Source: Symbiodinium natans
Lineage: Eukaryota > Sar > Dinophyceae > Suessiales > Symbiodiniaceae
Direction of reading: 5' to 3'
Assembly (NCBI GenBank): GCA_905221605.1
Contig: CAJNDS010002210.1
Location: forward strand, 437,581 to 501,580
Length of the DNA: 64,000 bases
Shown: in pieces, positions 1-8,637 of the stretch
How the letters are laid out: each line of letters opens with the position of its first letter
Position numbering within the stretch: the first letter of the stretch is position 1
Program-made: the position numbers and the translations under genes
The notes under the pieces: generated by a model
What the model saw: only the letters and a program-made list of their open reading frames with translations
Told to the model about the DNA's origin: nothing
Database searches by the model: none

Positions 1-74
1 AGTAGAACCCCTTAAGGCTTAAGGGGGCCCCCACAAAGGGCACACGAGTGAACCTCAGCACCTCACCTTGTGCC

Positions 75-1257
75 ATGCTTCGTGTTCGCAAGACCTCCGG
101 CGAAGAGCTGGTGGCCATACCTGTGGAGGAAGCCTGGATAATTAGAATAGGGTTTGGGGGGTTGTTATAGTCGAATTTTAAAGGAGCCATATAAGGGAAC
201 ACATTATTCGTAATTATTCCGACCCCTATTCCGACCCCTATATCTCTCTTGTGCAGGAATCTCTTTCGGTGAGGGCCTTGAAGCAACGCCTGCAAAGCCT
301 CTGCGGCGTGCCGCGGTTTCGGCAACGGCTCCTTCGTGATGCCGAGCTGCTGTCGCATAGGGATACTTGGAAATCATTTTTTACATGTTTGGGTACTATG
401 AATTCCTCAGAAACAGCTAAACAATTATACTTTTGGGGTACTATGAATTCTTAAGAAACAGCCAAAATTGTACTGTTTTTTGCTAGGGTTTCGAAGGTCA
501 GTAAAGGTCGGATGAGGTGCAACTGAAGCAGCCAGGGGATCTGCAGCTGGTCCTGCTGAACTTCGTGAGCGCCGACTCCTTAGTCCGCTGGCTTGAGTTT
601 CTAGGACGAGGAGTGGGCCCTTTTTTCCTTTTTTTAGGGTTGGGGCTCCCTTCTAATCCCCTTAAAACCCAAAAAGGGCGCCCTGTTTTTTATTCCTAGG
701 TTACTCCCGGGTCTAGGTTTCCTGCCTTCTACGGCCGCGTCTGGGAGGTGGAGGAGATGCTGCAGAGGCCCCAGAATCCCGATGGAGATGGGATCTGCAG
801 GCCGCTGGGAAGAGCCTCTGAGAGAGGCCACCTCGAGATCATGCGCCTGCTGTTGGAAGCCAGGGCCAACATCGACGGCCGGGATATGGTCGGTGGCCAG
901 ACAGCGCTACACCACGCCTGCGGCGGCGGAAATGTTGAGGCTGTTAGCTTGCTGCTGGCTGCCGGCGCGAACAAGGATGCAGTGAGCGATTCGGGCTACA
1001 CCCCTCTCCACATGGCATGTCGCTGTCGACATGCGAAGGTCGTGCGTCTGCTCCTCGAGGCTGGTGTCCGCCCAGGCGCACGCACACGCGGGATCACCGC
1101 TTTTCAGTTTGCAGTCGGCCGCAGTCGGCTGCGCATTCGGCGGCTGCTGTCAATGTACCGGTGGTCGCGCAGGCGCGTAGGAGCCGATCACGACGGGCGA
1201 GCCACACAGCATGGCAGCTGGGTCAAAAGACCGCCATGCCATCCTTGCCTCACTTAG
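75..1257 (+). CDS. Ankyrin-repeat protein, four exons, complete
   Basis: Exons 75-128, 257-351, 507-596 and 717-1257 join in frame to 780 nt, or 259 residues plus stop. The N-terminus (MLRVRKTSGEELVAIPVEE, then RALKQRL and DLQLVLLNF) resembles the ubiquitin-like leader found ahead of ankyrin repeats in many dinoflagellate proteins; this is from memory of the family. Ankyrin repeats follow at about residues 104-136, 139-171 and 172-203, with TALHHA and TPLHMA signatures. A weaker repeat (ITAFQFAV) lies near 204-225. The role is probably protein-protein binding; no enzyme domain is seen and the partner is unknown. The start is the first in-frame ATG. Intron positions are fixed by short duplications at each junction (GAA, GTCG, GTTTC) and by frame. 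The basic, Cys-containing tail after residue 225 is unlike ankyrin and may be poorly conserved. Confidence 0.8.
129..256 (+). mobile_element. Intron 1 of ankyrin gene, introner-like, family F
   Basis: The donor is GA and the acceptor CAG. GAAG at 129 and GAAT at 257 share GAA at the two ends. Splicing joins GTG GAG to GAA TCT in frame. The inside carries GGGTTTGGGGGG near 150 and CCGACCCCTAT near 230. Related sequence lies in opposite orientation at 27374-27460. Confidence 0.6.
352..506 (+). mobile_element. Intron 2 of ankyrin gene, introner-like, GTCG duplication
   Basis: GTCG occurs at 352-355 and again at 507-510, just after the acceptor AG. GT-AG splicing restores CTG TCG GAT GAG in frame. 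The inside has two imperfect direct copies of a block starting GGGTACTATGAATTC (about 391 and 435). No long terminal inverted repeat is visible. Confidence 0.6.
597..716 (+). mobile_element. Intron 3 of ankyrin gene, introner-like, family H
   Basis: GTTTC is duplicated at 597-601 and 717-721, and the intron is GT-AG. The ends are inverted (CTAGGACGAGGAGTGGG against TTACTCCCGGGTCTAG). The middle pairs AGGGTTGGGGCTCCCTT with AAAAAGGGCGCCCT. Relatives lie at 29117-29212, 40342-40455 and 47178-47297. Confidence 0.65.
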
Positions 1258-1550
1258 CAGAGTGGGTTGTCCTCAAGAACTAGTTGGTACTTTTTTAAGT
1301 TCCTATGTGCCCCTCCTATGACCACTCCCAACCACCGCCCTCTGCCATAAACCCCCTAAGCTTTGTGGGTTTGAAAAAGGCCTTAGGGCTGCTGCCCTCA
1401 CAGAAAAAACGATATCGTGGTCTACACATCTCCTTCTGTCGCCTCCAATAAGCAAGGGGCCGAATCAGAAACAAGGACCTAAGAAGGGCCCTCTTCCTTC
1501 CTTGTTATTACGGAGATGCAGCGGCTTTACTTACTGTTGGTTAGTAACGG

Positions 1551-1648
1551 TTAGTAGGGAATGAGGGAATGAGGCACCCTACATCCCCCTATATATGCCC
1601 TTTAAGGGATTACGTAGGGGTACCTCATTCCCTCATTCCCTACTAACC
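1551..1648. mobile_element. Inverted-repeat element, family E copy 1
   Basis: The ends are near-perfect inverted repeats (TTAGTAGGGAATGAGGGAAT against ATTCCCTCATTCCCTACTAA). The centre pairs CCCTTTAAGGG. A second copy lies at 48295-48390. Confidence 0.7.
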
Positions 1649-1682
1649 AAGAGTAAGTTTGGCCTCCAGAGCCGGGCACTCC

Positions 1683-2126
1683 CTAAACCCTAAAACCTAA
1701 AACCTAAACCCTACACCCTAAACCCTAACCCTAAACCCTAAACCCGAAACCCGAAACCCTAAACAAACCCTAAACCCCCCGAGGCCTGCACCTTGGGTTG
1801 GAGCCGCACCTCGCACTTTCCTGCTTGGGGATGAGGTTTATATACACCCTAAACCCTAAGCCCTAAACCCTAAACCCGAAACCCCAAACCCCAAACCCCA
1901 AACCCGAAACCCGAAACCCGAAACCCCAAACCCCAAACCCCAAACCCCAAACCCCAAACCCTTCCCAACGCTAGCGGACTTCAGTGCGCTTGGTCTGGGT
2001 TCTTTTTCCGACCGACGCTCCAAGTAGGGTTTGGGGCTTCGGGTTAGTAGGCCCAAACCCTAAACCCTATCAATCGTAGACCCTAAACCCTAAACTCTAA
2101 ACCCTAAACCCTAAACCCCACCAGCT
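1683..2126 (-). repeat. CCCTAAA telomere-like tracts
   Basis: Three CCCTAAA-type blocks (about 1683-1770, 1848-1960, 2054-2126) are interrupted by short unique segments. Variants CCCGAAA and CCCCAAA are common, which indicates decay compared with a functional telomere. Confidence 0.9.
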
Positions 2127-2313
2127 GTGCAGGAGTGAAAAAAACCCCACCCCCCCCCCCCCCCCCCTTTGTACAGAAATCGGAGGTGCCCGGGTCTTCG
2201 AGCTCAAGGCGTGCGCCGGCTTCGAGAACGTGAGGCACCGGGCGTTTGGATTCTGGGCCTCGGGGGTTTCACTAGTGCGCGAAAAGGCGTTCTTTGGACA
2301 CGGGCTTAAATTG

Positions 2314-2373
2314 CTTGGTAGCCCAGCGGTACCCTTTTCCCTTTTTTTATAAAATGGTTACTGGGCTACTAAG
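2314..2373. mobile_element. Inverted-repeat element, family A, short copy
   Basis: It starts CTTGGTAGCCCAGCGG and ends GGTTACTGGGCTACTAAG, which form a hairpin. The flanks ATTG (2310) and AATG (2374) look like a decayed 4-bp target duplication. At 60 bp it is the shortest family A copy, with most of the interior missing. It could be an intron, but no flanking exon is recognised. Confidence 0.7.
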
Positions 2374-2771
2374 AATGTAATTCAGAATGTCTTCTTGCCC
2401 CTATAAGTATATTATTAATAGGCCGTGTTGAAGAATGCACCAGATGACCGCCAAACAGGACCTTTCTTGACTGTGAGGATAATTGCGTGAAGAGAGCACC
2501 CTTCATGCGGTTCTAAGTGAATGCATGAACACATGAACCGCATGAATTGTGGGAGCGAAACCAAAGATTGAGAGTTAAGTGAATGAATGAACTAAATTAT
2601 AAGTGAAGGTAGAACATCATGTCAGTGAATGGTTGAACGAAACGAGAACAGTAGGAATATTATTCTAAAGGGGTCTATTTATACAAGAGAATCAGAAGGC
2701 CCCTTAAAACCAAGATAACTACGGAGTCTGTGGCCCTGAAGTATACTATTTGCGCATACTTGTGATCCAAT

Positions 2772-2872
2772 TTGGGATGTTCCCCTGGTACTACCAGTCC
2801 TTAATGGGGATTTATAATCGGGGGTACTAGAATCCCTATGAAGGACTGTTTCTATACAGGGGGACATCCAAC
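2772..2872. mobile_element. Inverted-repeat element, family B copy 1
   Basis: The left end is TTGGGATGTTCCCC and the right end GGGGGACATCCAA. The inside has AGTCCTTAATGGGGAT, mirrored by ATCCCTATGAAGGACTG. Related copies are at 29412-29512, 36236-36327 and 57222-57324. A weaker, truncated relative is at about 26800-26876. Confidence 0.7.
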
Positions 2873-3054
2873 CCTAAACCTACACTCTAAATCCTAACCC
2901 TAAACCCCAAACCCTGAAGCCCTGAAACCCTCAGGATAACGGGGAACATCCCAAGATATACACGCGTATGCAACGTCGATGAGTCGTTGACGATGTATCA
3001 CTTGAGGGGACCTACGAACCGAAGTCTGCCCGTAAGTGAGTGTGAGAGTCGAAA

Positions 3055-3310
3055 CCCTAAACCCCAAACCCCAAACCCCAAACCCCAACCCTAAACCCTA
3101 AACCCTAAACCCTAAACCCTAAACCCTAAACCCTAAACCCTAAACCCTAAACCCTAAACTCTAAACCCTAAACCCTAAACCTAAACCCTAAACCCTAAAC
3201 CCTAAACCCTAAACCCCCCTAAGCCACCCTAAGCCACCCTAAACCACCCTAAACCACCCTAAACCAGCCTAAACCACCCTAAACCCTAAACCCTAAACCT
3301 TAAACCCCAG
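3055..3310 (-). repeat. CCCTAAA tract with a decamer variant
   Basis: There are more than fifteen CCCTAAA units. After them comes a short array of a ten-base variant (CACCCTAAAC / CACCCTAAGC) at about 3216-3285, then CCCTAAA again. Confidence 0.9.
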
Positions 3311-3417
3311 AACCTCATTTCTCCACCAAGGGCCCGACCCAGAGCGGCAGCCCTGCGCGAGCGCTTGGTCGGTCTCCTGCGCAGCCTCTGCAGCGCCGCG
3401 GATGCGCTGTCAGTGAA

Positions 3418-3486
3418 GGTTTAGGGTTTAGGGTTTAGGGTTAGGGTTTAGGGTTTAGGGTTTAGGGTTTAGGGTTTAGGGTTTAG
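3418..3486 (+). repeat. TTTAGGG tract abutting the 5' LTR
   Basis: About nine TTTAGGG units end directly at the first base of the left LTR. On the other side of the retroelement the flank is in the opposite orientation (CCCTAAA). Confidence 0.9.
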
Positions 3487-3776
3487 TGTGAATGATCCCC
3501 GAACCACAGCACGTTTGGGGACCCCTTTGTGTCGGCTCCGCCGCACATCGGGGAAACCCACCTTAGAACGCCGTGGCCTGTTCACCATGTTGGCTCAAGT
3601 AACCCCTAGAGTGAAGGTCACCCATAGGTTGGAAGTAAGCGCAATAGCGTAACTGGAAACCGCCCGGGTGCACGAGACGGAGACTGAAGGCGAACGCCAG
3701 TGCAGAAAACAAGTGCGAGACCATTTGGCTGGTGAGGAGCCAAAGCGTAGTGCAAGCAACTACCCGACCTCACGCA
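3487..3776 (+). repeat. 5' LTR, 290 bp
   Basis: It starts TGTGAATGATCCCCG and ends GACCTCACGCA. Against the 3' LTR I see three substitutions (near 3528, 3588 and 3632). There are also two 1-bp indels and one 7-bp gap after CTCAAG. It holds a spliced-leader-like sequence at 3571-3599. Confidence 0.95.
3571..3599 (+). promoter_or_regulatory. Spliced-leader-like sequence in the 5' LTR
   Basis: CCATGTTGGCTCAAG matches 14 of 15 bases at the 3' end of the dinoflagellate spliced leader (known sequence CCGTAGCCATTTTGGCTCAAG). Eight bases before the ATGTTGG part sits CCGTGGCC, close to the leader's CCGTAGCC. The whole leader therefore looks present but split by an 8-nt insert. Confidence 0.65.
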
Positions 3777-3788
3777 GGTTATCAGCCG
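3777..3788 (+). promoter_or_regulatory. Probable primer-binding site
   Basis: GGTTATCAGCCG immediately follows the LTR. It resembles the TGGTATCAGAGC site used by many copia elements, which pairs with the 3' end of initiator Met tRNA. Several mismatches remain. Confidence 0.55.
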
Positions 3789-3828
3789 TATAGCGGTTGC
3801 GACTTGCGACTACTGTACGGGCTGAGCT

Positions 3829-6800
3829 ATGGCACTGCCAACCTCGTCGTCGAGTGCCGACACAACCATGACCTTCGGTGATGGTGATGCTATTGCTGCA
3901 CCTGCATTGGGCGAAAGCACAGGCTGCGCCGACACAGATGCGGTTACATCATCAGATGATGCCGTTGAGATGGTCGCGGTTGCGAAGGCACCCGCACGAA
4001 CCAGAAGTGGTTTGAGCGTACTGCGTGAAGATGGAAACTCGAAGATGAGTCAAGTTTCACGCCTCAGATCCACTTCCAGACAATCATCGGAACGAACATC
4101 AAAGAGATCCAACACTCCAAGTACTCCACGACGAAGAAGAGGTACTTCTCCACGGATCTCTCCACGATCCTCGCCGGACGCCGGACGACCGGAAACGTCA
4201 CCGCGAAGAGGGTACGGTGGCCCTCTTTTGGGTACCGGCCTCCCCAGTTCGGAACCTCCGGCTGGCGGCAGGGGCGGGCTTGATTCGGGTCCCCCGGTTG
4301 AGTCTGCTAACCCTCTACCGGAACGAATCCGGGAAGAAGGCGAAAGGCGGAAAATGGAGGAGGTCATTGCCATGTTACGACTGAAGATCGAGGAGATGCA
4401 ACAGGAAGATTATGGGGCATCACTCAGGATCGAGCTAGAACGCGAACGTGATCAAAATGCGCAACTGGCAGCTCATATCCATCAACGTCACGAAGCTACA
4501 CTCGCTGAACGTGAGCAAGTCGTTGGTGCCACGATCGCGACATTGGAGCAACATGCTGCCAACAATCATCATCAAGCGACGATGACTCAGGAGCAGTTGA
4601 TGCACCAGCAACGCGAGATGGCGCAGTACATGGTCAACGTGGAAGAAGCTGCCCATGGTGAAGGAAACACGATAGCTCGAGAATACCAGCGACTTACCGA
4701 GGAGCTGAACATTCGAGCACATGAAATTCTGAGAAGGCGAGCCGATCTACAACAAGCCGAAGTCATTGTGGCTCAGATGGAAGATCAACTGCGAACCTCC
4801 GAGTTTGCACGTGAAGCATCCGAGAAGCAGAAGAGCGAGATGCGAGAATATGCTCATCATGAGAGCGTGGCATTGCAGGATGAACGCGATCAGACCAGGC
4901 TCTTGAATGTGAACATCCATGGCGTCATCGTTCAGTACCACGAGGAAGAAGAAAGAGCGGCTGCTTTGAGACAAGCTATGCACGAGATGGAGCAGCGATG
5001 GGAAAGCCAACATGCTTCGTTGCCTAGCATCCACGAGGAGCTGCAAAGGGTACGAGCGGAATGCCAATCTCATGAGGACGTCAATCGACGACTGACGTCA
5101 GAATTGGATGCTGCGAGACAGGTTCAGACGTACAACCGACCTACGTCAGCCGGAACGTCTGAGTGGGATAATGTTTCTTCTGTGCCTAGGGTAGGTGTGC
5201 ATAATTCGCGTCCACAAAGCGTTCAATCCCGTTCAGGAATAACCCAAGCTTACAGCAGTCCGGAAGAAGTTGATCGTGATGTGCCAATGTCATCTACGAC
5301 GGAATCGAGGTTCAAGACATGGGTCCAGAACACCATTCCTGGGGTGGGTTCGGCTTCGCCGGCTCATTCCCAGGGTGGAGATGCCTCAAAGGAGGGTTCG
5401 GGTCCCCCGGCTCTTCCCACGAGGCCATCGTTGTTCGGAGGACCGCCCATTCCAGTGACAGAAAGCCGACCGACTTCTACAAGGACATCGTTGTTTGGTG
5501 GACTTCCCGTTCTCGTTCCAGGAGTACCATCAGTTCCCAACCTGGTTCCGGGAAGGATGTTCACGACAGGTTTGCTGGACTTGCCTCCTGGCCTGGCTAC
5601 CAGACCACACACCTCACAGTTACTTGCTGATCCACCTACGGCGTCCACGTCCTACCAGTGTGTACGGCAACCATCGCGTTCGCGGCATACGGGCGACGTG
5701 ACGCCTGGAACGGCTTCAGAAATTCCTCCAACTGCCCCCAATCATCCTCAAGATCCTCATGCAAGCGCTACGACAGCTGTTCAGCGAGAAGCTTTACAGA
5801 GTCAAATGGATGAACTTCGGGAAGATATGAGTAGAATGAGAGACACCGAAGCTCGTCTTCGTCGCGAACGAGATCAATGGCGCATAATTGCCGAAGAACA
5901 GGAGCAGGAGAATGAGGGTGAAGAGGAAGGAAATGAGGAGGAAGGCGAACCAGAAGAAGACGGAGACAAAACCGATCCTGGATCCTGGAAGCCAGTCAAG
6001 AAGGGAGGTGGAGGAGGTGATGGTGGCGGCGGATCTGGACCCGAAGATGGACTTGATTACACCGAAGGCCCAAAGATATCCCGAAGAGAGGCTGACAAGA
6101 TCAACATCCCTGCGTTCCCCAAGGTCACTCACTTGGACGCATGGCAGGCAGCAGTCACCACGAACGTTCTGGCCGCGTGTGCGGATACCAATCAAAGCGA
6201 CTGGATCAAGTGGTTACAAGAATCTTTCAAGCCGATGCCGGATGTTGAGGGGCTCAATGATTCGGGACATGTCAAGTTCAGAAGCATCGACGTGAAGCTG
6301 GCAAGTGCGATGACTCTCATGCTACGGAATGCTGGAGATCAAGCAGCCGATCTGTTCTTGGAAGTGAACCTTAAATCAAACGCGTACATTCGCGGGACCG
6401 AGTACAAGGTTCTGAAGGGACGACAGATCATTGCTATGATGATGGAAAGCTTCCGCACTCGGGATCGTCTCGACATGGTGTACACGATCGACTACCTGAC
6501 CAAACTGCAGTATCCTGGGGACAACAAGATTGCCGCATTCAAAGCAACGTGGTTAGAGATCATCTCTCGGATTCGACCTGAAGATGTGCCTTCCACGAAT
6601 GCCCTCCGCGACATCTTGTATCAGAAGATATCAGGATCCTCTGAAATGAACATGGAGCTCAAGCTTTACTATGACATCAAAAGCTATGATGATCCAGAGA
6701 GATCACATGACATGCTGCTGAGGATCATGGACCGAGCGATACAGAGGAGGAGAGAGAAAAAGAACCTCAACGAGACACAACACGGTCTGAACCAGATGGT

Positions 6801-8637
6801 TGCTGGGAAGGACCTACTCGCTGCACCAGCTAGGCCGGATCCCAAAGGTCCTGCCTCATCCGCGCCGGACAAGGACAAGAAGAAGAAGGCGAATGAGAAA
6901 GGCAAGGACAAAGAAGCTGCGGATGCTGCGCCTGTACTTCCAAAGAGCAAAGCAAAGTCACACGACAAAGACAAGAAGAAGGGGAAAGGTAAAGGCAAAG
7001 GTCGTTCCCGATCTCCTTCATCATCACGATCGTTGACTGACAAGGAGAAGGCGAAGATTCGTTGCAAGTTTCACTTCGGAGGAGGATGCGCAGCAGGGAA
7101 GAATTGCAAATGGAGTCACAAAGACACGGACAGAGGAAGGCCGTCTTCACGAGATGACAAGAATCAGAGAGCGCGGAGCCCGTCATCAGAGCCATCGAAA
7201 CGACCTTGTTTTCAGTGGAGCAAGAACGGATCCTGCAGCCGAGAGAATTGCCCTTTCAAGCATGACCCGGCTAAGGCAGCGCCCGCAACCGGGGAAACCG
7301 ACGCGAATGCGAAGGCAAAGGCAAAGGCGAAGGCGAAGGACAAGAAGAAGAAGCCTGAACCTGCCGCACCCGCGATTGCGATTCGAGGTCTGCCTGCAGT
7401 ACCTGTTCTTCGATCCCTGGATGATGGTGACGGTGATTCTGACGATGAATCAATCGATGGCGACGCGGCGTCAGATTGCTCCACCGACGATGAGATCGGA
7501 TCTTATCACAGAGACGTCAAGGACCTCAAGGTTTCCTTTGAACGGGGAACGAAGTTCGTATCATCGAAGCCGAGGCGATCACACAAAGATAGAGGATTCG
7601 CCCCGCGACTTTTCACTGAAGCGAACCTGAAGCACGAAAACCACATCTCGGAGGTCGAGTACGAGAAGCACAAAGCAAGAGCTAGGGCTCGACTGATGGA
7701 AGATATGTGTCTGGGCAAAGATGGAGGATGCATACCAGTTAGGATTCCAGGAACCGAGAAGGTGATTGTGTTCAAGTTCGACAACAAGAAGGGGAAGTTC
7801 CATGAAAGAGCCTTGAGCGTTGATGAGAGTCGTAAGGAATTGATGAAGAACCCGAACATGTGTATGGTCCAACCAGAATTTATTCGCAGGAAGCTGAAAT
7901 TCATCATGGACACAGGATGCGGACATGACCTTATCTCTTTAGAAAAGGTCGCCAAACACGGCATCGACACTGCGATGGATTGCGAGTCTACATCGTTCCA
8001 GACGGCGAATGGTATCACTATGACCAACCAGACGGCGGAGTTCTTGACGAAATCCTTCAAGGAGCCTATCAAAGCACATGTATTGGAGAATACACCTTCT
8101 GTGCTGTCAGTTGGGAAGAGATGCATGCTTCACGGCTATTCCTTTGTGTGGCCCGCAGGACGTCCACCATTTATGGTGAACGATACTGGCGAGAGGATAC
8201 AATTCTTCGTGCAAGGAGACATCCCCTATGTCAGAGTGGGAAGCAAAGGAGCCAAAGCTCATGAGGAACCCGAAGCGATGGAAATGTTCCGCTTGGTGCA
8301 GAAGTACAAAGACAAGGTGGACGATGGCACCGACGACGACTCAACGTATGTTGCGGTACCAGGTCTAGATGACATCGGAGAAGAGATCCCCGACGTAGCT
8401 TCCGAAGCTGACGAAGAAGAAGATGGCGAAGTGGTCGAAGGCGATGAAGCTCGTGAAGATGAACCACAAGCCGAACTTCCAGGTGAGGCGGAGGACGACG
8501 CGCAGGAGATCGACGTGGAAGGTGACGAATCTGGCCCGGATAGGAGGGCGAAGGTCGGCACCCTGAAGCCGAAGCGAACACCTTGGCTCATCTTTGTACC
8601 CATCGATTCCGGAATCCCTATTGTGATGCGTGCGTGA
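3829..8637 (+). CDS. Retroelement gag and aspartic protease (ORF1)
   Basis: This is 1602 codons from the first ATG after the PBS to a TGA. Residues about 170-440 are rich in Glu, Arg and Gln with heptad-like spacing, probably a coiled coil. A Pro/Gly/Ser-rich linker and an acidic Glu run (about 690) follow. A copia-type gag core starts near residue 755 (NIPAFPKVTHLDAW). Two CCCH fingers follow a Lys-rich stretch: C-x7-C-x5-C-x3-H from residue 1079 and C-x8-C-x4-C-x3-H from residue 1127. They are likely to bind RNA and replace the usual CCHC knuckle. A retropepsin-type active site, DTG, is at 1361-1363 inside FIMDTGCGHDLIS. The last residues run out of the integrase frame: the HLCTH zinc motif continues in the -1 frame within 8544-8637. 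No classical slippery heptamer is seen there, so a single-base lesion is as likely as programmed frameshifting. Confidence 0.9.
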   Translation: MALPTSSSSADTTMTFGDGDAIAAPALGESTGCADTDAVTSSDDAVEMVAVAKAPARTRSGLSVLREDGNSKMSQVSRLRSTSRQSSERTSKRSNTPSTPRRRRGTSPRISPRSSPDAGRPETSPRRGYGGPLLGTGLPSSEPPAGGRGGLDSGPPVESANPLPERIREEGERRKMEEVIAMLRLKIEEMQQEDYGASLRIELERERDQNAQLAAHIHQRHEATLAEREQVVGATIATLEQHAANNHHQATMTQEQLMHQQREMAQYMVNVEEAAHGEGNTIAREYQRLTEELNIRAHEILRRRADLQQAEVIVAQMEDQLRTSEFAREASEKQKSEMREYAHHESVALQDERDQTRLLNVNIHGVIVQYHEEEERAAALRQAMHEMEQRWESQHASLPSIHEELQRVRAECQSHEDVNRRLTSELDAARQVQTYNRPTSAGTSEWDNVSSVPRVGVHNSRPQSVQSRSGITQAYSSPEEVDRDVPMSSTTESRFKTWVQNTIPGVGSASPAHSQGGDASKEGSGPPALPTRPSLFGGPPIPVTESRPTSTRTSLFGGLPVLVPGVPSVPNLVPGRMFTTGLLDLPPGLATRPHTSQLLADPPTASTSYQCVRQPSRSRHTGDVTPGTASEIPPTAPNHPQDPHASATTAVQREALQSQMDELREDMSRMRDTEARLRRERDQWRIIAEEQEQENEGEEEGNEEEGEPEEDGDKTDPGSWKPVKKGGGGGDGGGGSGPEDGLDYTEGPKISRREADKINIPAFPKVTHLDAWQAAVTTNVLAACADTNQSDWIKWLQESFKPMPDVEGLNDSGHVKFRSIDVKLASAMTLMLRNAGDQAADLFLEVNLKSNAYIRGTEYKVLKGRQIIAMMMESFRTRDRLDMVYTIDYLTKLQYPGDNKIAAFKATWLEIISRIRPEDVPSTNALRDILYQKISGSSEMNMELKLYYDIKSYDDPERSHDMLLRIMDRAIQRRREKKNLNETQHGLNQMVAGKDLLAAPARPDPKGPASSAPDKDKKKKANEKGKDKEAADAAPVLPKSKAKSHDKDKKKGKGKGKGRSRSPSSSRSLTDKEKAKIRCKFHFGGGCAAGKNCKWSHKDTDRGRPSSRDDKNQRARSPSSEPSKRPCFQWSKNGSCSRENCPFKHDPAKAAPATGETDANAKAKAKAKAKDKKKKPEPAAPAIAIRGLPAVPVLRSLDDGDGDSDDESIDGDAASDCSTDDEIGSYHRDVKDLKVSFERGTKFVSSKPRRSHKDRGFAPRLFTEANLKHENHISEVEYEKHKARARARLMEDMCLGKDGGCIPVRIPGTEKVIVFKFDNKKGKFHERALSVDESRKELMKNPNMCMVQPEFIRRKLKFIMDTGCGHDLISLEKVAKHGIDTAMDCESTSFQTANGITMTNQTAEFLTKSFKEPIKAHVLENTPSVLSVGKRCMLHGYSFVWPAGRPPFMVNDTGERIQFFVQGDIPYVRVGSKGAKAHEEPEAMEMFRLVQKYKDKVDDGTDDDSTYVAVPGLDDIGEEIPDVASEADEEEDGEVVEGDEAREDEPQAELPGEAEDDAQEIDVEGDESGPDRRAKVGTLKPKRTPWLIFVPIDSGIPIVMRA

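Larger units (their letters stand above)
1258..3486. other. Repeat-rich spacer with telomere-like tracts
   Basis: No gene can be assigned here. It holds the family E, A and B elements and the telomere-like tracts listed separately, plus a poly-C run at 2148-2167. An AT-richer stretch at 2374-2760 has no recognisable content. Two GC-rich segments read as open frames: about 2178-2262, after a CAG, and about 3345-3415, just before the TTTAGGG tract. They could be exons of an unrecognised gene, but GC-rich coding-like stretches also occur inside proven introns here, so they are not called. Confidence 0.5.

Noticed and set aside
3055-3310. A true chromosome end
   Set aside because: Telomere-like tracts occur in both orientations throughout, are short and degenerate, and are followed by genes on both sides. 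They are interstitial.
8544-8637. Classical slippery-heptamer -1 frameshift site
   Set aside because: No X-XXY-YYZ heptamer in the right phase was found in the overlap, so programmed frameshifting is not claimed.
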